Source of the DNA: Nitratireductor sp. GISD-1A_MAKvit
GTDB taxonomy: Bacteria; Pseudomonadota; Alphaproteobacteria; Rhizobiales; Rhizobiaceae
Length of the DNA: 64,000 nucleotides
Assembly (NCBI RefSeq): GCF_040819555.1
Contig: NZ_CP161920.1
Coordinates: 3,161,001 to 3,225,000, forward strand
Direction of reading: 5' to 3'
How positions within the stretch are numbered: position 1 is the first letter of the stretch; every line of letters starts with the position of its first letter. Position numbers and translations under genes: made by a program. The notes beneath the pieces were generated by a model, which had not been told where the DNA came from, made no database searches, and saw nothing but the letters and a program-made list of their open reading frames with translations. Positions 18,973 through 29,135 of the stretch are shown one piece after another.

Positions 18973-21186
18973 ATGGCAGCACGGCATCGCATCGCCAATC
19001 TCACCCGCCGCGGCAATGTCTTTTACTGGCGCGCAAGGATCCCTTCAGCGCTTGCGATCGATCAACGCAGCCACCTCGCATTGTCACTGCGCCACGGGGA
19101 TCATACAAAGGCCAAGAGTATGGTCCGGCGGCTCAACACGCTGCTGGCGGAACTGGCCGAAGGTGACAGGGCGCGCATGACGAGCCGCGAACAGCTGGAA
19201 GAGATTTTCCGCGCCGAGATCGAGCGCATGAATGAGAGCCTGGAGGATCTCGCCTTCGCCGCACGCCGCACGGGCTCGGCGGCGGAAGACAATCTGCGCG
19301 CCGACCTCCTGGTGGGCTGGGCCTATCGCCTCATCGAATTGTTTGGCACGGGCCGCCCGATGCGATTCGACGCAAGCTGTCCTGCCCGCCGCGTGCTCGA
19401 ACAGGAAGGTTTTGCGGAAAGCCAGATCAGCGAGATTGCTGCGACCTTCGAGCAGGAGCGCAAAGAATGCCGCACGGCCTATTTCGAAGGCTTCCTGAAG
19501 TCGGAAATGGACGCGCATGGCGTCCGGGACACACCATTGAACCGCGAGCGGGCCACCCAGCAGATCATGCGCGCCAAGGCAGATGTTCTGCTTGGCACGC
19601 CCGACCGTTATGGCCCCCTGAGCACGGACAGTGATGTGGCGGCGCTGTTTGGCGAGCAGACGCAGCCGCAAAGACCCGCCCCGGAAGCCGCTTTGTCGCC
19701 AGCGCCTACCGCAGCGAACACAAATCAAGACGACGCGCCTGCAATCGCCCGCCCCTCGCTGGAACAGATGCATGTGCCGCCAGCGCAAGCTCCCGAGTCT
19801 GCGCCTTCCGCCAACGCGCCTATCTCGACCACGCCCGAAACGGTTGCTCCGCAGCAGCGTCAGCATGCACCTGCGCCAGCGTCGGAAGTCATCGCACCCG
19901 CCGTCCAAACACCGCCCGCGCCTGTCATCGACGACGAGAAGGGCGTGGATCTGCCGCTTTCGCAGTTCATGACGGAATGCGATGCGTTGATGAAGAGCAA
20001 CCAGCATCACTGGGAGGATGCCACGGCCAAGGATGTGAAGGTCGCGGTCACCATGCTGGTGGGTGTGCTCGAGGAACAGGGCATCACCCATTCAAGCCAG
20101 ATGCGACAGATCCATCTGGGCAAGCTGCGGGAGCATTTCGATCACATCCTGACGAACTATGGCCGCAGCCCGCGGCTGCGGTCGCTTGGCACGGCAGCCC
20201 TGCGCGCTGCCTCAGCAGAAGCCATTCGATCGCATAAGGAGGCGGGCAAGGAACCGCCAAAACTGGGCTTAGGCCCGACGACAATCCGCAAGCACCTGGC
20301 CAATATCAACACTTACCTGACCTATATCAAAGGCCGTGGCTATCACGTGCCGAACCTCACCATGGATGGGCTGCGCCCCAGGAAGCCGAAACTGAGCGAT
20401 GCGCGCCGCATCACGGACAAGCCGGGGCCCGAGCAGCTGCGGCCGATGTTCGACATGCCGCTCTTCACAGGCTGTAAAAGTGCGACGGAGCAGGAGGTGG
20501 CAGGATCGCATATCTTCCACTCGGCCAACTATTTCCTGCCAATGCTGATGGTCTATCTCGGGCCGCGCCGCAACGAAGTCGCGGGTCTAGCGGTGAAGGA
20601 CATCGTGAAGACGGGCCAAGGCTGGGCGATCGACATCCGTCCAAACAAGCTCCGCAGCCTCAAAAATGCAAGCTCGGCACGTATGTTGCCAGTGCCCGAT
20701 GAAGTTCTTCGGTTGAACTTCATCGACTATGTCGAGGCGATCAAGGCGCTGCGCTACGACGCGCTGTTCCCGGAGCTCTTTTCCAAAAGCCGCAAAACCG
20801 ATCCGGGCGACCGCTTCTACAAAGATTTTGTGCCCAAGCTGCACCAGCATCTCGGCGACGCAGAGCGTTGGAACCGCGTGCTGCACGCTCTACGTCACGG
20901 ATTTGCAGACACGCTGAAACAGGCGCTCGTGCACCCAAGCATCATCAGTGATATTGCGGGTCGTCTGGGAAGTGACGAGACCAGCATGCGCTACACGAAC
21001 CGTGCTGGGCTGAACGTGATCAAGGATGCGCTGGAGAAATATCCGAGCATCACGAGCCATCTGGAACCGCAGCCGATCCGGGTGTTGCCCTGGGTGGAGG
21101 CGCGGGAAGCTTCGCCATGGGAGGGGCGAACGAAGGACGAAAGGCTGAAGATGGCCAGAACAATGCGGCAACGCAAGTCTCGATAA
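18973..21186 (+). CDS. Large tyrosine recombinase/integrase of the island
   Basis: A 737-residue integrase that probably inserts and excises the island at tRNA-Gln. The C-terminal catalytic domain shows the first arginine in YLGPRRNEVAGL (about residue 530), HALRHGFAD (His-x-x-Arg, about 637) and a tyrosine in SMRYTNRAG (about 673). An N-terminal DUF6538-like start (NLTRRGNVFYWRARIP) is followed by helices and an unusually long Pro/Ala/Gln-rich linker (about residues 225-330) before the core-binding domain. ATG at 18973 follows AAGGA; an earlier frame start at 18874 has less support. The gene appears intact. Confidence 0.9.
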   Translation: MAARHRIANLTRRGNVFYWRARIPSALAIDQRSHLALSLRHGDHTKAKSMVRRLNTLLAELAEGDRARMTSREQLEEIFRAEIERMNESLEDLAFAARRTGSAAEDNLRADLLVGWAYRLIELFGTGRPMRFDASCPARRVLEQEGFAESQISEIAATFEQERKECRTAYFEGFLKSEMDAHGVRDTPLNRERATQQIMRAKADVLLGTPDRYGPLSTDSDVAALFGEQTQPQRPAPEAALSPAPTAANTNQDDAPAIARPSLEQMHVPPAQAPESAPSANAPISTTPETVAPQQRQHAPAPASEVIAPAVQTPPAPVIDDEKGVDLPLSQFMTECDALMKSNQHHWEDATAKDVKVAVTMLVGVLEEQGITHSSQMRQIHLGKLREHFDHILTNYGRSPRLRSLGTAALRAASAEAIRSHKEAGKEPPKLGLGPTTIRKHLANINTYLTYIKGRGYHVPNLTMDGLRPRKPKLSDARRITDKPGPEQLRPMFDMPLFTGCKSATEQEVAGSHIFHSANYFLPMLMVYLGPRRNEVAGLAVKDIVKTGQGWAIDIRPNKLRSLKNASSARMLPVPDEVLRLNFIDYVEAIKALRYDALFPELFSKSRKTDPGDRFYKDFVPKLHQHLGDAERWNRVLHALRHGFADTLKQALVHPSIISDIAGRLGSDETSMRYTNRAGLNVIKDALEKYPSITSHLEPQPIRVLPWVEAREASPWEGRTKDERLKMARTMRQRKSR

Positions 21187-21357
21187 GGCTTCGCAAGACA
21201 TGCTACTGATCCCAAACATTCTGCACTAAGAGGGGCCGTCATTCAAACCGCCCGGACACCAGATTCACTCATAGCTCGAATAAAAATCAGCACTTCTTCT
21301 GGCTCGCACTTTTGCCTTATATGAATGTCATAGCCATGCATTTGATAGGAGGAACAC

Positions 21358-21675
21358 GTGAAATTTTATAATCTTCTGCTTGGGGCGATTGTGGCGCTAC
21401 CGGTACTGAACTCCGGCCCCTTACTGGCTACGGAATGTAGTTTCCCTCGAATGGAACCTTTGGAACGATCTGATGGAACGGAATACCGGTTTGTAGACAG
21501 CTGCGGGAAACTGTACGAAGTGGGCTATCGCATGGAAGGCAATACGCTGTACTTCCCAAAAGGAGGCAAGCATACCCTCCCCGAAGCGAATGCAGAGGAA
21601 GCGGAACGTGTCCTGCGTGAGACCTATGGCCTTGTAGGGGAGCGGGAACATCTGATACGGACGAAGATGTTCTAG
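21358..21675 (+). CDS. Small secreted protein of unknown function
   Basis: A 105-residue protein with an N-terminal signal sequence (basic MKF, hydrophobic core LLLGAIVALPVL, small residues near position 24). The mature part has two cysteines (CSFP and DSCGKLYEVG) that could form one disulphide, and a charged C-terminus. AGGAGGA lies just upstream of the GTG start. It stands alone between the integrase and the glycan operon, and I recognise no family. It is probably periplasmic. Confidence 0.6.
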   Translation: MKFYNLLLGAIVALPVLNSGPLLATECSFPRMEPLERSDGTEYRFVDSCGKLYEVGYRMEGNTLYFPKGGKHTLPEANAEEAERVLRETYGLVGEREHLIRTKMF

Positions 21676-22032
21676 TTCTTTGTCTGCTGGTTCCTGTCTA
21701 GCCTCTCTTGCGATCTGCCGCGACAGACATTCATGAGCTGGTTTATCGAGGAACAATCAGCCTGACGGAAGCGCAACTATCGCCAGCGCCTCACAGGCAT
21801 CACGAGAGCAAGCAGCAAGCATCGTATTGATATGTTCCATGCGTGGTGATATCGAAACGCCAAGTGGTACACAGCAAGCGGAAACACCTGCCGAACCCTA
21901 CATCGAACGGCACGACAATGCTTCGATCGCGGTGGCGCAGTCCATCGTGCCCTGGATCACGTATGTGCGCGTTTGTTATCGAGGATCAGCATCTGGGGGA
22001 GCAGTCATCGGCCCCACAACAACCGAGATAAT
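21676..22032 (+). other. Leader region of the glycan operon
   Basis: The 357 bases before the Wzm gene presumably hold the operon promoter. A 69-codon open frame here has no motif and no convincing start, and I treat it as chance. No hairpin or repeat stands out. Confidence 0.35.
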
Positions 22033-22857
22033 ATGAGCACTTCCGGCGTTTCAGCCCCCCCTTCATCCTTCTCTCCCTCTCTTGCGGCTCGCCTTCGTTT
22101 GCTCGGGTTGCTCGCATGGCGTGACATCACCAGCCGGTACCGCGGGTCGATGATGGGACTGGTCTGGTCATTCGTCACGCCCGTATTGTTGCTCGGTGTT
22201 TACACGGTTGTCTTTAGCGGTATTTTTAGGGCGCGTGTAAGTGCAGGAAGCGGCAGCGCAGCGGATTTCGCCTTGCAGCTATTTGCGGGTCTCATTGTTC
22301 ACGGTCTTGCTGCGGAAGTTCTTAGCCGCGCGCCTGGGCTGATTGCCGGAAATACTGGTTACGTGAAGAAGGTCATGTTTCCCCTGGAAATCCTACCGCT
22401 GGTCCTCATACTATCGGCGGTGTTTCACGGTATAATTAGTGTCGTTATCCTCATGATCTTTCAGCTGTTTGTTCATCAGCACATCGCTCCTACGATCATA
22501 TTCGTGCCTCTGGTACTGCTACCATATATGATATTTCTGGCGGGTATATCGTGGCTGGTTTCAGCGGCCGGTGTGTTCATTCGCGACATCAGTCAGATCA
22601 CCGGCTTCGTCATCACGCTCCTTCTGTTCCTCTCACCCGTGTTCTACCCGGCATCAACCCTTCCCGAACAATGGCAATTCGTTCTGATATTGAACCCGCT
22701 GACCATTGTTATCGAGCAGATGCGAGCGGTTGTGCTTTACGGGGAGCTTCCGCACTTTCTCGCACTGTTCGTTTTCACTTTGATCTCACTATTGGTCTTT
22801 TGGGCTGGCCTGTTCTCCTTCTCCAAATTGAAGAGGGAGTTTGCCGATGTCCTCTGA
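22033..22857 (+). CDS. wzm: Polysaccharide ABC transporter permease (Wzm-like)
   Basis: A 274-residue ABC-2 type permease with six hydrophobic segments. The N-terminal cytosolic motif LLGLLAWRDITSRYRGSMMGLVWSFVTPV is characteristic of O-antigen and capsule exporters (Wzm/KpsM type). With the ATPase downstream it should flip a lipid-linked polysaccharide across the inner membrane. The ATG at 22033 gives an N-terminus of normal length. The gene overlaps wzt by 11 bases, so the pair is translationally coupled. Confidence 0.9.
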   Translation: MSTSGVSAPPSSFSPSLAARLRLLGLLAWRDITSRYRGSMMGLVWSFVTPVLLLGVYTVVFSGIFRARVSAGSGSAADFALQLFAGLIVHGLAAEVLSRAPGLIAGNTGYVKKVMFPLEILPLVLILSAVFHGIISVVILMIFQLFVHQHIAPTIIFVPLVLLPYMIFLAGISWLVSAAGVFIRDISQITGFVITLLLFLSPVFYPASTLPEQWQFVLILNPLTIVIEQMRAVVLYGELPHFLALFVFTLISLLVFWAGLFSFSKLKREFADVL

Positions 22858-24196
22858 CATTATTCTGGATGTTCAGAACATCAGCAAAACCTTCAAGATG
22901 TACAATCGACCATGGGATCGGTTGCTGGAACGAATTCCGCCATTTCGTACGAGACACAAGGCATTCAAAGCTCTTGCGGGCATCGATTTGCAGGTGCGTC
23001 GCGGCGAGACGGTGGGGATCATTGGTCGCAACGGCTCGGGAAAATCGACCTTGCTGCAATTGGTATGCGGTACCCTCACCCCGAGTTCCGGAACGATCGG
23101 TGTGAACGGACGGATTGCGGCACTCCTGGAACTCGGTGCCGGGTTCAATCCGGAGTTCACTGGTCGCGAGAACGTTTACCTCAATGCGGCAATACTGGGG
23201 CTGGAACGGAAACAAATCGAGGAGCGCATGCCGGAAATTCTGGCATTTGCGGACATCGGCGATTTCGTTGATCAGCCGGTGAAAACTTACTCGTCCGGGA
23301 TGTATGTCCGCTTGGCCTTCGCAGTCATCGCACATGTGGAAGCTGACATATTGGTAATCGATGAAGCGCTCGCCGTCGGTGACGCATTGTTCACTCAGAA
23401 ATGCATGAGGTTCCTGAGAAAATTCCAGGAGACGGGAACGATCCTGTTTGTAAGCCACGATAGCGCTGCCGTGACGAATCTTTGTGAAAGGGCAGTTTGG
23501 CTTCACGAGGGAGAAATTGCCGCGCAGGGGGATGCGAAATCCGTTTCGGAAGCGTATCTCGCCTCTCTTTTCGAAACGGTAGCGACCAGTCACCGGAGCG
23601 AAGCTAACCGACCGAATGTTCCCAAAGCAGATGAATGGGTGGATCGACGACAGGCATTCATAAATTGCACCAATCTAAGGAATGATATCGAAGTCTTCCG
23701 TTTCGAAGCTGCGAATGCTGACTTTGGCAGTCGCGGGGCATCGATCGTGGATGTTTATCTTGCAGATGATGACGGGCGGCGCATGTCATACATCGTAGGC
23801 GGTGAGATCTGCAATCTTCATGTGGACATCGTAGCTCATCAGGATCTGGCGCGACCGATCGTAGGCTTTTTCGTTAAGGATCGTCTGGGTCAGCAGTTGT
23901 TCGGTGACAACAGCTACCTGACATACTTAGACAGCCCCCGCTCGGTATTGGCGGGGGGGACGTTATCTGCTGTTTTCCGTTTCCCCATGCCGCTTCTACC
24001 GGTCGGAGATTATTCGATTGCGGTAGCGGTCGCAGACGGTACCCAGGAGGACCATGTTCAACACCATTGGATCCATGATGCGGTGATTTTTCGTTCTCAT
24101 TGCAGCGCCGCGGCTGCCGGATTGGTAGGCATACCGATGCTTGATGTGAAACTCGATACCAGCGCTCCATCCACCGTCCAGACATCATCAGCTTGA
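22847..24196 (+). CDS. wzt: Polysaccharide ABC transporter ATPase with C-terminal glycan-binding domain (Wzt-like)
   Basis: A 449-residue protein. The ATPase domain (residues 1-~235) has Walker A GRNGSGKST, signature YSSGMYVRLAFA, Walker B ILVIDEALAVGD and the switch His in FVSHD. The remaining ~200 residues form a beta-rich domain with the FGDNSYL region seen in Wzt proteins, where it binds the non-reducing end of the finished O-polysaccharide and so selects chains for export. GAGGGAG precedes the ATG at 22847. A methyltransferase follows directly and could place the terminal cap this domain reads. Confidence 0.92.
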   Translation: MSSDIILDVQNISKTFKMYNRPWDRLLERIPPFRTRHKAFKALAGIDLQVRRGETVGIIGRNGSGKSTLLQLVCGTLTPSSGTIGVNGRIAALLELGAGFNPEFTGRENVYLNAAILGLERKQIEERMPEILAFADIGDFVDQPVKTYSSGMYVRLAFAVIAHVEADILVIDEALAVGDALFTQKCMRFLRKFQETGTILFVSHDSAAVTNLCERAVWLHEGEIAAQGDAKSVSEAYLASLFETVATSHRSEANRPNVPKADEWVDRRQAFINCTNLRNDIEVFRFEAANADFGSRGASIVDVYLADDDGRRMSYIVGGEICNLHVDIVAHQDLARPIVGFFVKDRLGQQLFGDNSYLTYLDSPRSVLAGGTLSAVFRFPMPLLPVGDYSIAVAVADGTQEDHVQHHWIHDAVIFRSHCSAAAAGLVGIPMLDVKLDTSAPSTVQTSSA

Positions 24197-24208
24197 CGCT
24201 CGTCCATC

Positions 24209-25129
24209 ATGATTTCACGTTACGATTACATGTTCGATCCCGGAGATCAAAGTACCGCAGCACTGGTGTGTCGATGGGCAGGCGAACACGGTGGCCGTGT
24301 GCTCGAACTCGGTTGTGCGGCAGGGGCAATGTCCCGGATCCTTAGCGAATATTATGGGCTCAAGGTCACGGGAATAGAGTACGATGTCACCGCCGCCGAG
24401 TTTGCAGAACCTTACTGTGAACGTGTTATCACGGCGGATCTCAATGGCTCTTCCTGGTCATCGCTCCTCGGAGCGGATCGCTTCGACGTGATCATCGCGG
24501 CTGATGTCCTAGAACATCTGTCGAACCCGGCCACGTGCTTGAAACAGATACGGAGTCTACTTGCACCGAGCGGCAAGATTATTATTTCTGTTCCAAATAT
24601 CGCTCATAACGGCGTGATTGCGGCGCTATTCAACGACGATTTCCCCTATTCGGACATTGGCCTTCTCGATCGCACTCATACGCACTTCTTCACTTTGTTG
24701 TCACTCAGGAGAATGCTGGAACAAACTGGGTGTCAAGTCGAGGATGTGAAGCACATTGAGGCAGCACCATGTCATGAGGAGTTTCGTGTCTATTGGGAGA
24801 GACTTCCGGAGCGAATACGGGCGTGGCTGGCCCGCAACCCAGCAGGTGCAACTTATCAGATCGTCGTCAAGGCAGTTCCGGATGCGAAGCGAAACGCATG
24901 CACCACATATTCCAGGAGCGATGCTTTGGGTTGGCTAGATGAATGGCCGCCTGAAGCAGGAGTTGACGCTGCCGCAACCGATACTCAGGCGCTACCGCTG
25001 GTAAAATCGCTAACACAGCAGCGCGACGAGGCGCTGCTGAGAGCTGAGAGTATTGAGCACTCGCGCATCTGGCGGTGGTCAATACCCTATCGGTGGTTGC
25101 GCGACAAGTTGCGGTCACACCTATCATGA
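24209..25129 (+). CDS. Class I SAM-dependent methyltransferase, possible glycan-modifying enzyme
   Basis: A 306-residue protein with a Methyltransf_11/23-like core. Motif I is RVLELGCAAGAMS, the acidic residue ending strand 2 is in VTGIEYD, motif II is FDVIIAADVLEHL and a later motif is KIIISVPNIAHNG. The C-terminal tail (residues ~230-306) is a charged helix ending ESIEHSRIWRWSIPYRWLRDKL, typical of enzymes working on membrane-linked glycans. It lies 12 bases after wzt and overlaps the next gene by four bases. Capping methylation of the polysaccharide is an inference from position. Confidence 0.78.
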   Translation: MISRYDYMFDPGDQSTAALVCRWAGEHGGRVLELGCAAGAMSRILSEYYGLKVTGIEYDVTAAEFAEPYCERVITADLNGSSWSSLLGADRFDVIIAADVLEHLSNPATCLKQIRSLLAPSGKIIISVPNIAHNGVIAALFNDDFPYSDIGLLDRTHTHFFTLLSLRRMLEQTGCQVEDVKHIEAAPCHEEFRVYWERLPERIRAWLARNPAGATYQIVVKAVPDAKRNACTTYSRSDALGWLDEWPPEAGVDAAATDTQALPLVKSLTQQRDEALLRAESIEHSRIWRWSIPYRWLRDKLRSHLS

Positions 25130-27064
25130 CCACCCGCCCCCCCTTCGTCAGCGTCGTCATACCGTCATTCAATCATGCGCGGTACCTGACAAATGCCATC
25201 GAGAGCGTGTTGACACAACGCGGAGCCGAGTTGGAACTGATCATCGTCGATGATGGTTCGACCGACGACTCATGGGATTTGATCCAGAAAGCAAGCGAAG
25301 CGGATGGTCGCGTAGTTGCTTTGAGGCAAGAGAATCAAGGAGCGCACGCTGCCATCAACCGGGGGCTTGCGGCAGCCCGAGGTGATTATCTCGCGATATT
25401 GAACTCTGATGACATCTACGAAGAGGAGAGAATAGTAACTCTTCTCGATCGTGCTCGAACTGGAGCCGGCAAAGATTTCCTTTTCACCTTGGTTACTCTG
25501 ATCGATAGTGAGGGAGCGCCGATCGAAGATCACCCTTGGCTTGACGAGTACACAGCACTTTGCCTCAAAGCCAGGGATTTCGGTGTTCTGCAAGCGCTGC
25601 TGGAGCGAAATCTCTCTGTATCGACGTCCAACTTCTTTTTCAGTCGATCCTTATACGATGCGATTGGCGGCTTTAGGCCGTTTAGATACACCATGGACTG
25701 GGATTACGCGCTTCGTGCCATCCTCCGTGCACAGGAGCGCGTCGTCTGGCTGCCGGACCAAGCCCTTCTCAGGTATCGACTTCACGGCAGCAACACGATC
25801 CTTGGGGGGTTGCCTCGATCGGCTCTGGAGGCAAACCATCTATTATACCGCACACTGCGCCACCACTATCAGGTGCCTCCGGCCACGATTCACGCTCTGC
25901 GGCGACATCATCGTCTGATACGCCGCCAGCAAGCGGCAACGCTAGCGCGCGCACGTGACACTCATTGGGAAGGGCCTGCTCAAAGACACGCGCCAGCGAT
26001 GGGAGAAAGCAGAGCGCAGTTGGCGGAACGCGGAACAAGGTTGGCGGCGCGCGGAACAAGGTTGGCGCGCCACAAGACAAGAAGCCGATGAAACGCACGC
26101 CAGACTTGGCGCTGCAATTACAGAGTTGTCACGACTCCGCGCCTCCAGAAGTTATCGATTGGGCCGTCTTATTACCATGCCACTGCGCAGGATTAGAAGC
26201 TTGGCCAAACGCGTTCAAAAGCATGTCGATGGTGCTGTGCGTCCCATCGAAACCATACAGGAAGACTGCTATCGTTCGGTCTCGTTACCTCTTGCCCTGA
26301 AGTCAGAGCCTCCAACCATTGCGGTGCACCTGCACATACATTTCGTGGAACCATTGGAGGAGCTGCTGGATACTTTAGGTGGCCTGGACGTTTCTTTCGA
26401 TCTGTTCGTTACCACGACAGATCCTAGTGGGTGCGTCCGACAGAGTGTCCATGCTCGCTTCCCGCAGGCTACCGTTCTCCAGTTACCCAACAAGGGCAAG
26501 GATATCGGCCCGTTCTTGCAGGTTTTGGAGCAGGAAAGACTTGATCGCTACGATCTGGTCTTGAAGCTGCATGGTAAGCGGAGTCGGAATGATCCCGAGT
26601 ACATGGATGTTGTCCGGACCCTTTTCGGAAATGACATAACGGACGGCGACGATTGGCGGCGCAAGCTGATCGCACCTATAGCTGGAACCCCTGTGCGTGT
26701 TGCGCGCATTCTACAGGCTTTCGCTGAAGATCCAGAACTTGGGATGCTCGGTGCTGAGAAATTCATCTGTTCAGCTCCGGATGCAAATTCGGACACTTAC
26801 ACTAAACTTTGTGACCGCTTGGGAGTAGCTCCCGAATGCCGCTTCTTCGGTGGCACCATGTTCTGGATCCGCGGGAAACTGCTGCAGAGATTACACGAGG
26901 CAAAGATAACGCAGAGCGATTTCGACGCGGATCAGGCGCGAGCTGTCGAGGGTACGCTTGAGCACGCCTTTGAGCGCGTGTTCGGAGATCTTGTGATCCG
27001 TCAAGGATGCTATATCGGCGGTGTGCCGGATTTGCCTGAAGAGCACTCGGGCAGCAACAAGTGA
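25126..27064 (+). CDS. GT2 glycosyltransferase fused to a rhamnan-synthesis RgpF-type domain (frameshifted)
   Basis: Residues ~1-275 are a family 2 glycosyltransferase (SVVIPSFNHARYL, LIIVDDGSTDDSW, LAILNSDDIYEEER with the DD metal site, TMDWDYALRA). A coiled-coil linker with tandem heptads (RNAEQGWRRAEQGWR) follows, then a domain resembling RgpF (LHIHFVEPLEELLD, LQLPNKGKDIGPFLQ, LKLHGKRS, FFGGTMFWIRG). As read, the two halves are in different frames overlapping by 137 bases. Removing one G from GGGCC at 25972-25976 fuses them into 645 residues without a break. The ATG overlaps the methyltransferase stop. It probably assembles a rhamnose-containing glycan. Confidence 0.75.
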
Positions 27065-27939
27065 GCGCTTTCGGTTCCATGGATTACTTCACAACTCCAA
27101 TATTCCTGATTGTCTTCAACCGGGTTGAAGCGCTTCGTCAGCAGGTTAGATGGCTGGAGCAAGCTGGTTATAGCAACATCTACATCATTGATAATGCCTC
27201 AACCTACCCTCCACTGCTCGACTATCTTCGCGACAGTCCGCACAAGGTCCACAGGATGACGCGCAATTTTGGTCATCTGGTTCTTTGGGAATCCAGAAGA
27301 TTTGAACACATTATCAATAGCGAGCACTTCGTTCTCAGTGACTGCGACATTGTGCCGGTTGAGGATTGTCCGCGGGATGTTGTCGCACGCCTAGCCCGGG
27401 TCCTGGAGCGCTATCCCAGCTTCACAAAAGTGGGACTTTCCCTGCGCATTGACGACATTCCGGATCACTATGCCTTGAAATCTTCGGTTCTGGAGTGGGA
27501 GGCTCCCTTCTGGGCTCATCCTCTAGAAGATGGCAGCCTCTATGAAGCTGCGGTAGACACGACATTTGCCTACTACCGCCCCGGCATCACGCCAACCAGT
27601 AAACGTTGGTGGCGCTCGATACGTACAGCGCCTCCGCTCGCGGCGCGGCATCTGCCTTGGTATTCCGACACTGCACGACCTACGGCAGAAGACATATACT
27701 ATCAGACACATCTAAATGAGATGTCTTCGCAGTGGAGCACCACCGATCCGGTATTGTTGAAAAACCAGAATACCAAGCTGCAGCAAGAGATACACCTCTT
27801 ACGACAGGAGATAGCGATCCTAAAGGCAGGCAAATCCGCGCATCTCCGCCATGCACTACGAAAGAGTGTTGTGTCCTGGTGCGATAAAATCGGCATTGGA
27901 GACACGTTACGTCGCTTCAATCGCTGGCGACTCCGGTGA
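27061..27939 (+). CDS. Putative glycosyltransferase (GT-A fold)
   Basis: A 292-residue protein. The N-terminal half reads like a sugar-nucleotide binding domain: PIFLIVFNRVEALRQQVRWL, YIIDNASTYPPLLDYL and an acidic SDCDIVPVEDCP that can serve as the DxD metal site. The C-terminus carries a coiled coil (KLQQEIHLLRQEIAILKAGK) and a basic tail, as in neighbouring enzymes. The GTG start overlaps the previous stop (GTGA). The sugar and linkage are unknown. Confidence 0.7.
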   Translation: MSAFGSMDYFTTPIFLIVFNRVEALRQQVRWLEQAGYSNIYIIDNASTYPPLLDYLRDSPHKVHRMTRNFGHLVLWESRRFEHIINSEHFVLSDCDIVPVEDCPRDVVARLARVLERYPSFTKVGLSLRIDDIPDHYALKSSVLEWEAPFWAHPLEDGSLYEAAVDTTFAYYRPGITPTSKRWWRSIRTAPPLAARHLPWYSDTARPTAEDIYYQTHLNEMSSQWSTTDPVLLKNQNTKLQQEIHLLRQEIAILKAGKSAHLRHALRKSVVSWCDKIGIGDTLRRFNRWRLR

Positions 27940-27952
27940 GAAAGACGAGATT

Positions 27953-29135
27953 ATGAACTACGTATTCACATCCATCAACAACGCCTACCTTCCGAAGGCC
28001 ATAACGCTCGCGGATTCGCTCAGGCAGGTATATGGCAACGACATGCACGTTACGTGCATGTTGTCGGACAAGCGAGATCCGGACCTAGATTATTCGGCGT
28101 TCGATGAAGTACTGACCATTGAGGATCTCGATCTCCCGGTCGAGTCCCTTGAGGCTTGGATTTTTAAGCACACGGTCGTCGAGCTCAGCACCGCTGTGAA
28201 ACCTTGGGCCTTCAAGAAGATCTTCCAGCGTCATAACGCTGAAAGCGTTCTATATATGGATCCGGACACCGTTGCATACAGCCGGATGGAGGAAGTGCAT
28301 GAAGCACTTCGTCATTCACCTATTGTGCTAACGCCTCATGTCACTGTGCCAGCGGTCACCGATGACGCGCTACTCGATGGTGAAATGTTGGGATGCCTAC
28401 GCCATGGTGTCTTCAATCTCGGTTTTCTTGCGCTTTCAGCTCACGGGGAAGGTAAGAATTTCCTCGATTGGTGGGCAAGGCGCTGCCTTGAGTGGTGCTA
28501 TGATGATTCCGCGCGCGGGCTCTTTACAGACCAGCGATGGCTGGATCTCGCGCCTTGCTTTTTCCCGAGCCTGTCCGTACTTCGTCACCCAGGCTATAAT
28601 GTTGCCACCTGGAACCTGTATTATCGCCATCTATCGCAAGGCGAGAGCGGCGAGATCATGATCAACCAGAAGCATCCGCTGCGCTTCTTCCATTTCTCCG
28701 GTTTCGACCTCGGCACCTACGAGCACATGCTCAAAAAGCATGCTCCTGGACATTCTCTGCTTCGACAGATGACCGATTGGTATGTGGCAAAGCAGATTGC
28801 AAATGGCCAGAAACGCCTCGGTGGGTACCCCGGCATCTATGACGTTTTTGCAGATGGTGAACGCATCCCTCGCGAATGGAGGGTACATTATCGAGAGAAT
28901 GCAGATTTACAGAACTCATTCCCGCGTCCTTACAGCGATTCTAGTCTCCATCGGACGCTGAAAGGGCAGACGCTTCAGCAACGTCCTCACACCGCGCAGC
29001 CGTTCTATCCTCGAAACCGCTTTATCCAGCTTGGCATCAACCAACTGCAGCGCAGGCCCCAAGCTCATGCGCTGGCTGCGCGAGCACCTGCCCGCCGGTG
29101 TCACCTCTCGCCTAAAGCATCTGCTCTTGCGATAG
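27953..29135 (+). CDS. Putative glycosyltransferase with DPD motif (frameshifted near C-terminus)
   Basis: A protein of about 393 residues starting at ATG 27953, 13 bases after the previous gene. The N-terminus MNYVFTSINNAYLPKAITLADSLRQ and the metal motif VLYMDPDTVAYS place it with GT8-like enzymes; HPLRFFHFSGFDLG is conserved in polysaccharide-locus members. The raw frame runs on past the natural end into the convergent rfbD. Dropping one C from GGCCCC at 29055-29060 restores a normal tail, PKLMRWLREHLPAGVTSRL, with a stop at 29133. The gene then overlaps rfbD by 24 bases. Confidence 0.7.

Noticed and set aside
21827..22036. Possible 69-residue gene before wzm
   Set aside because: No ribosome-binding site, no motif, and it overlaps the wzm start; treated as leader DNA.
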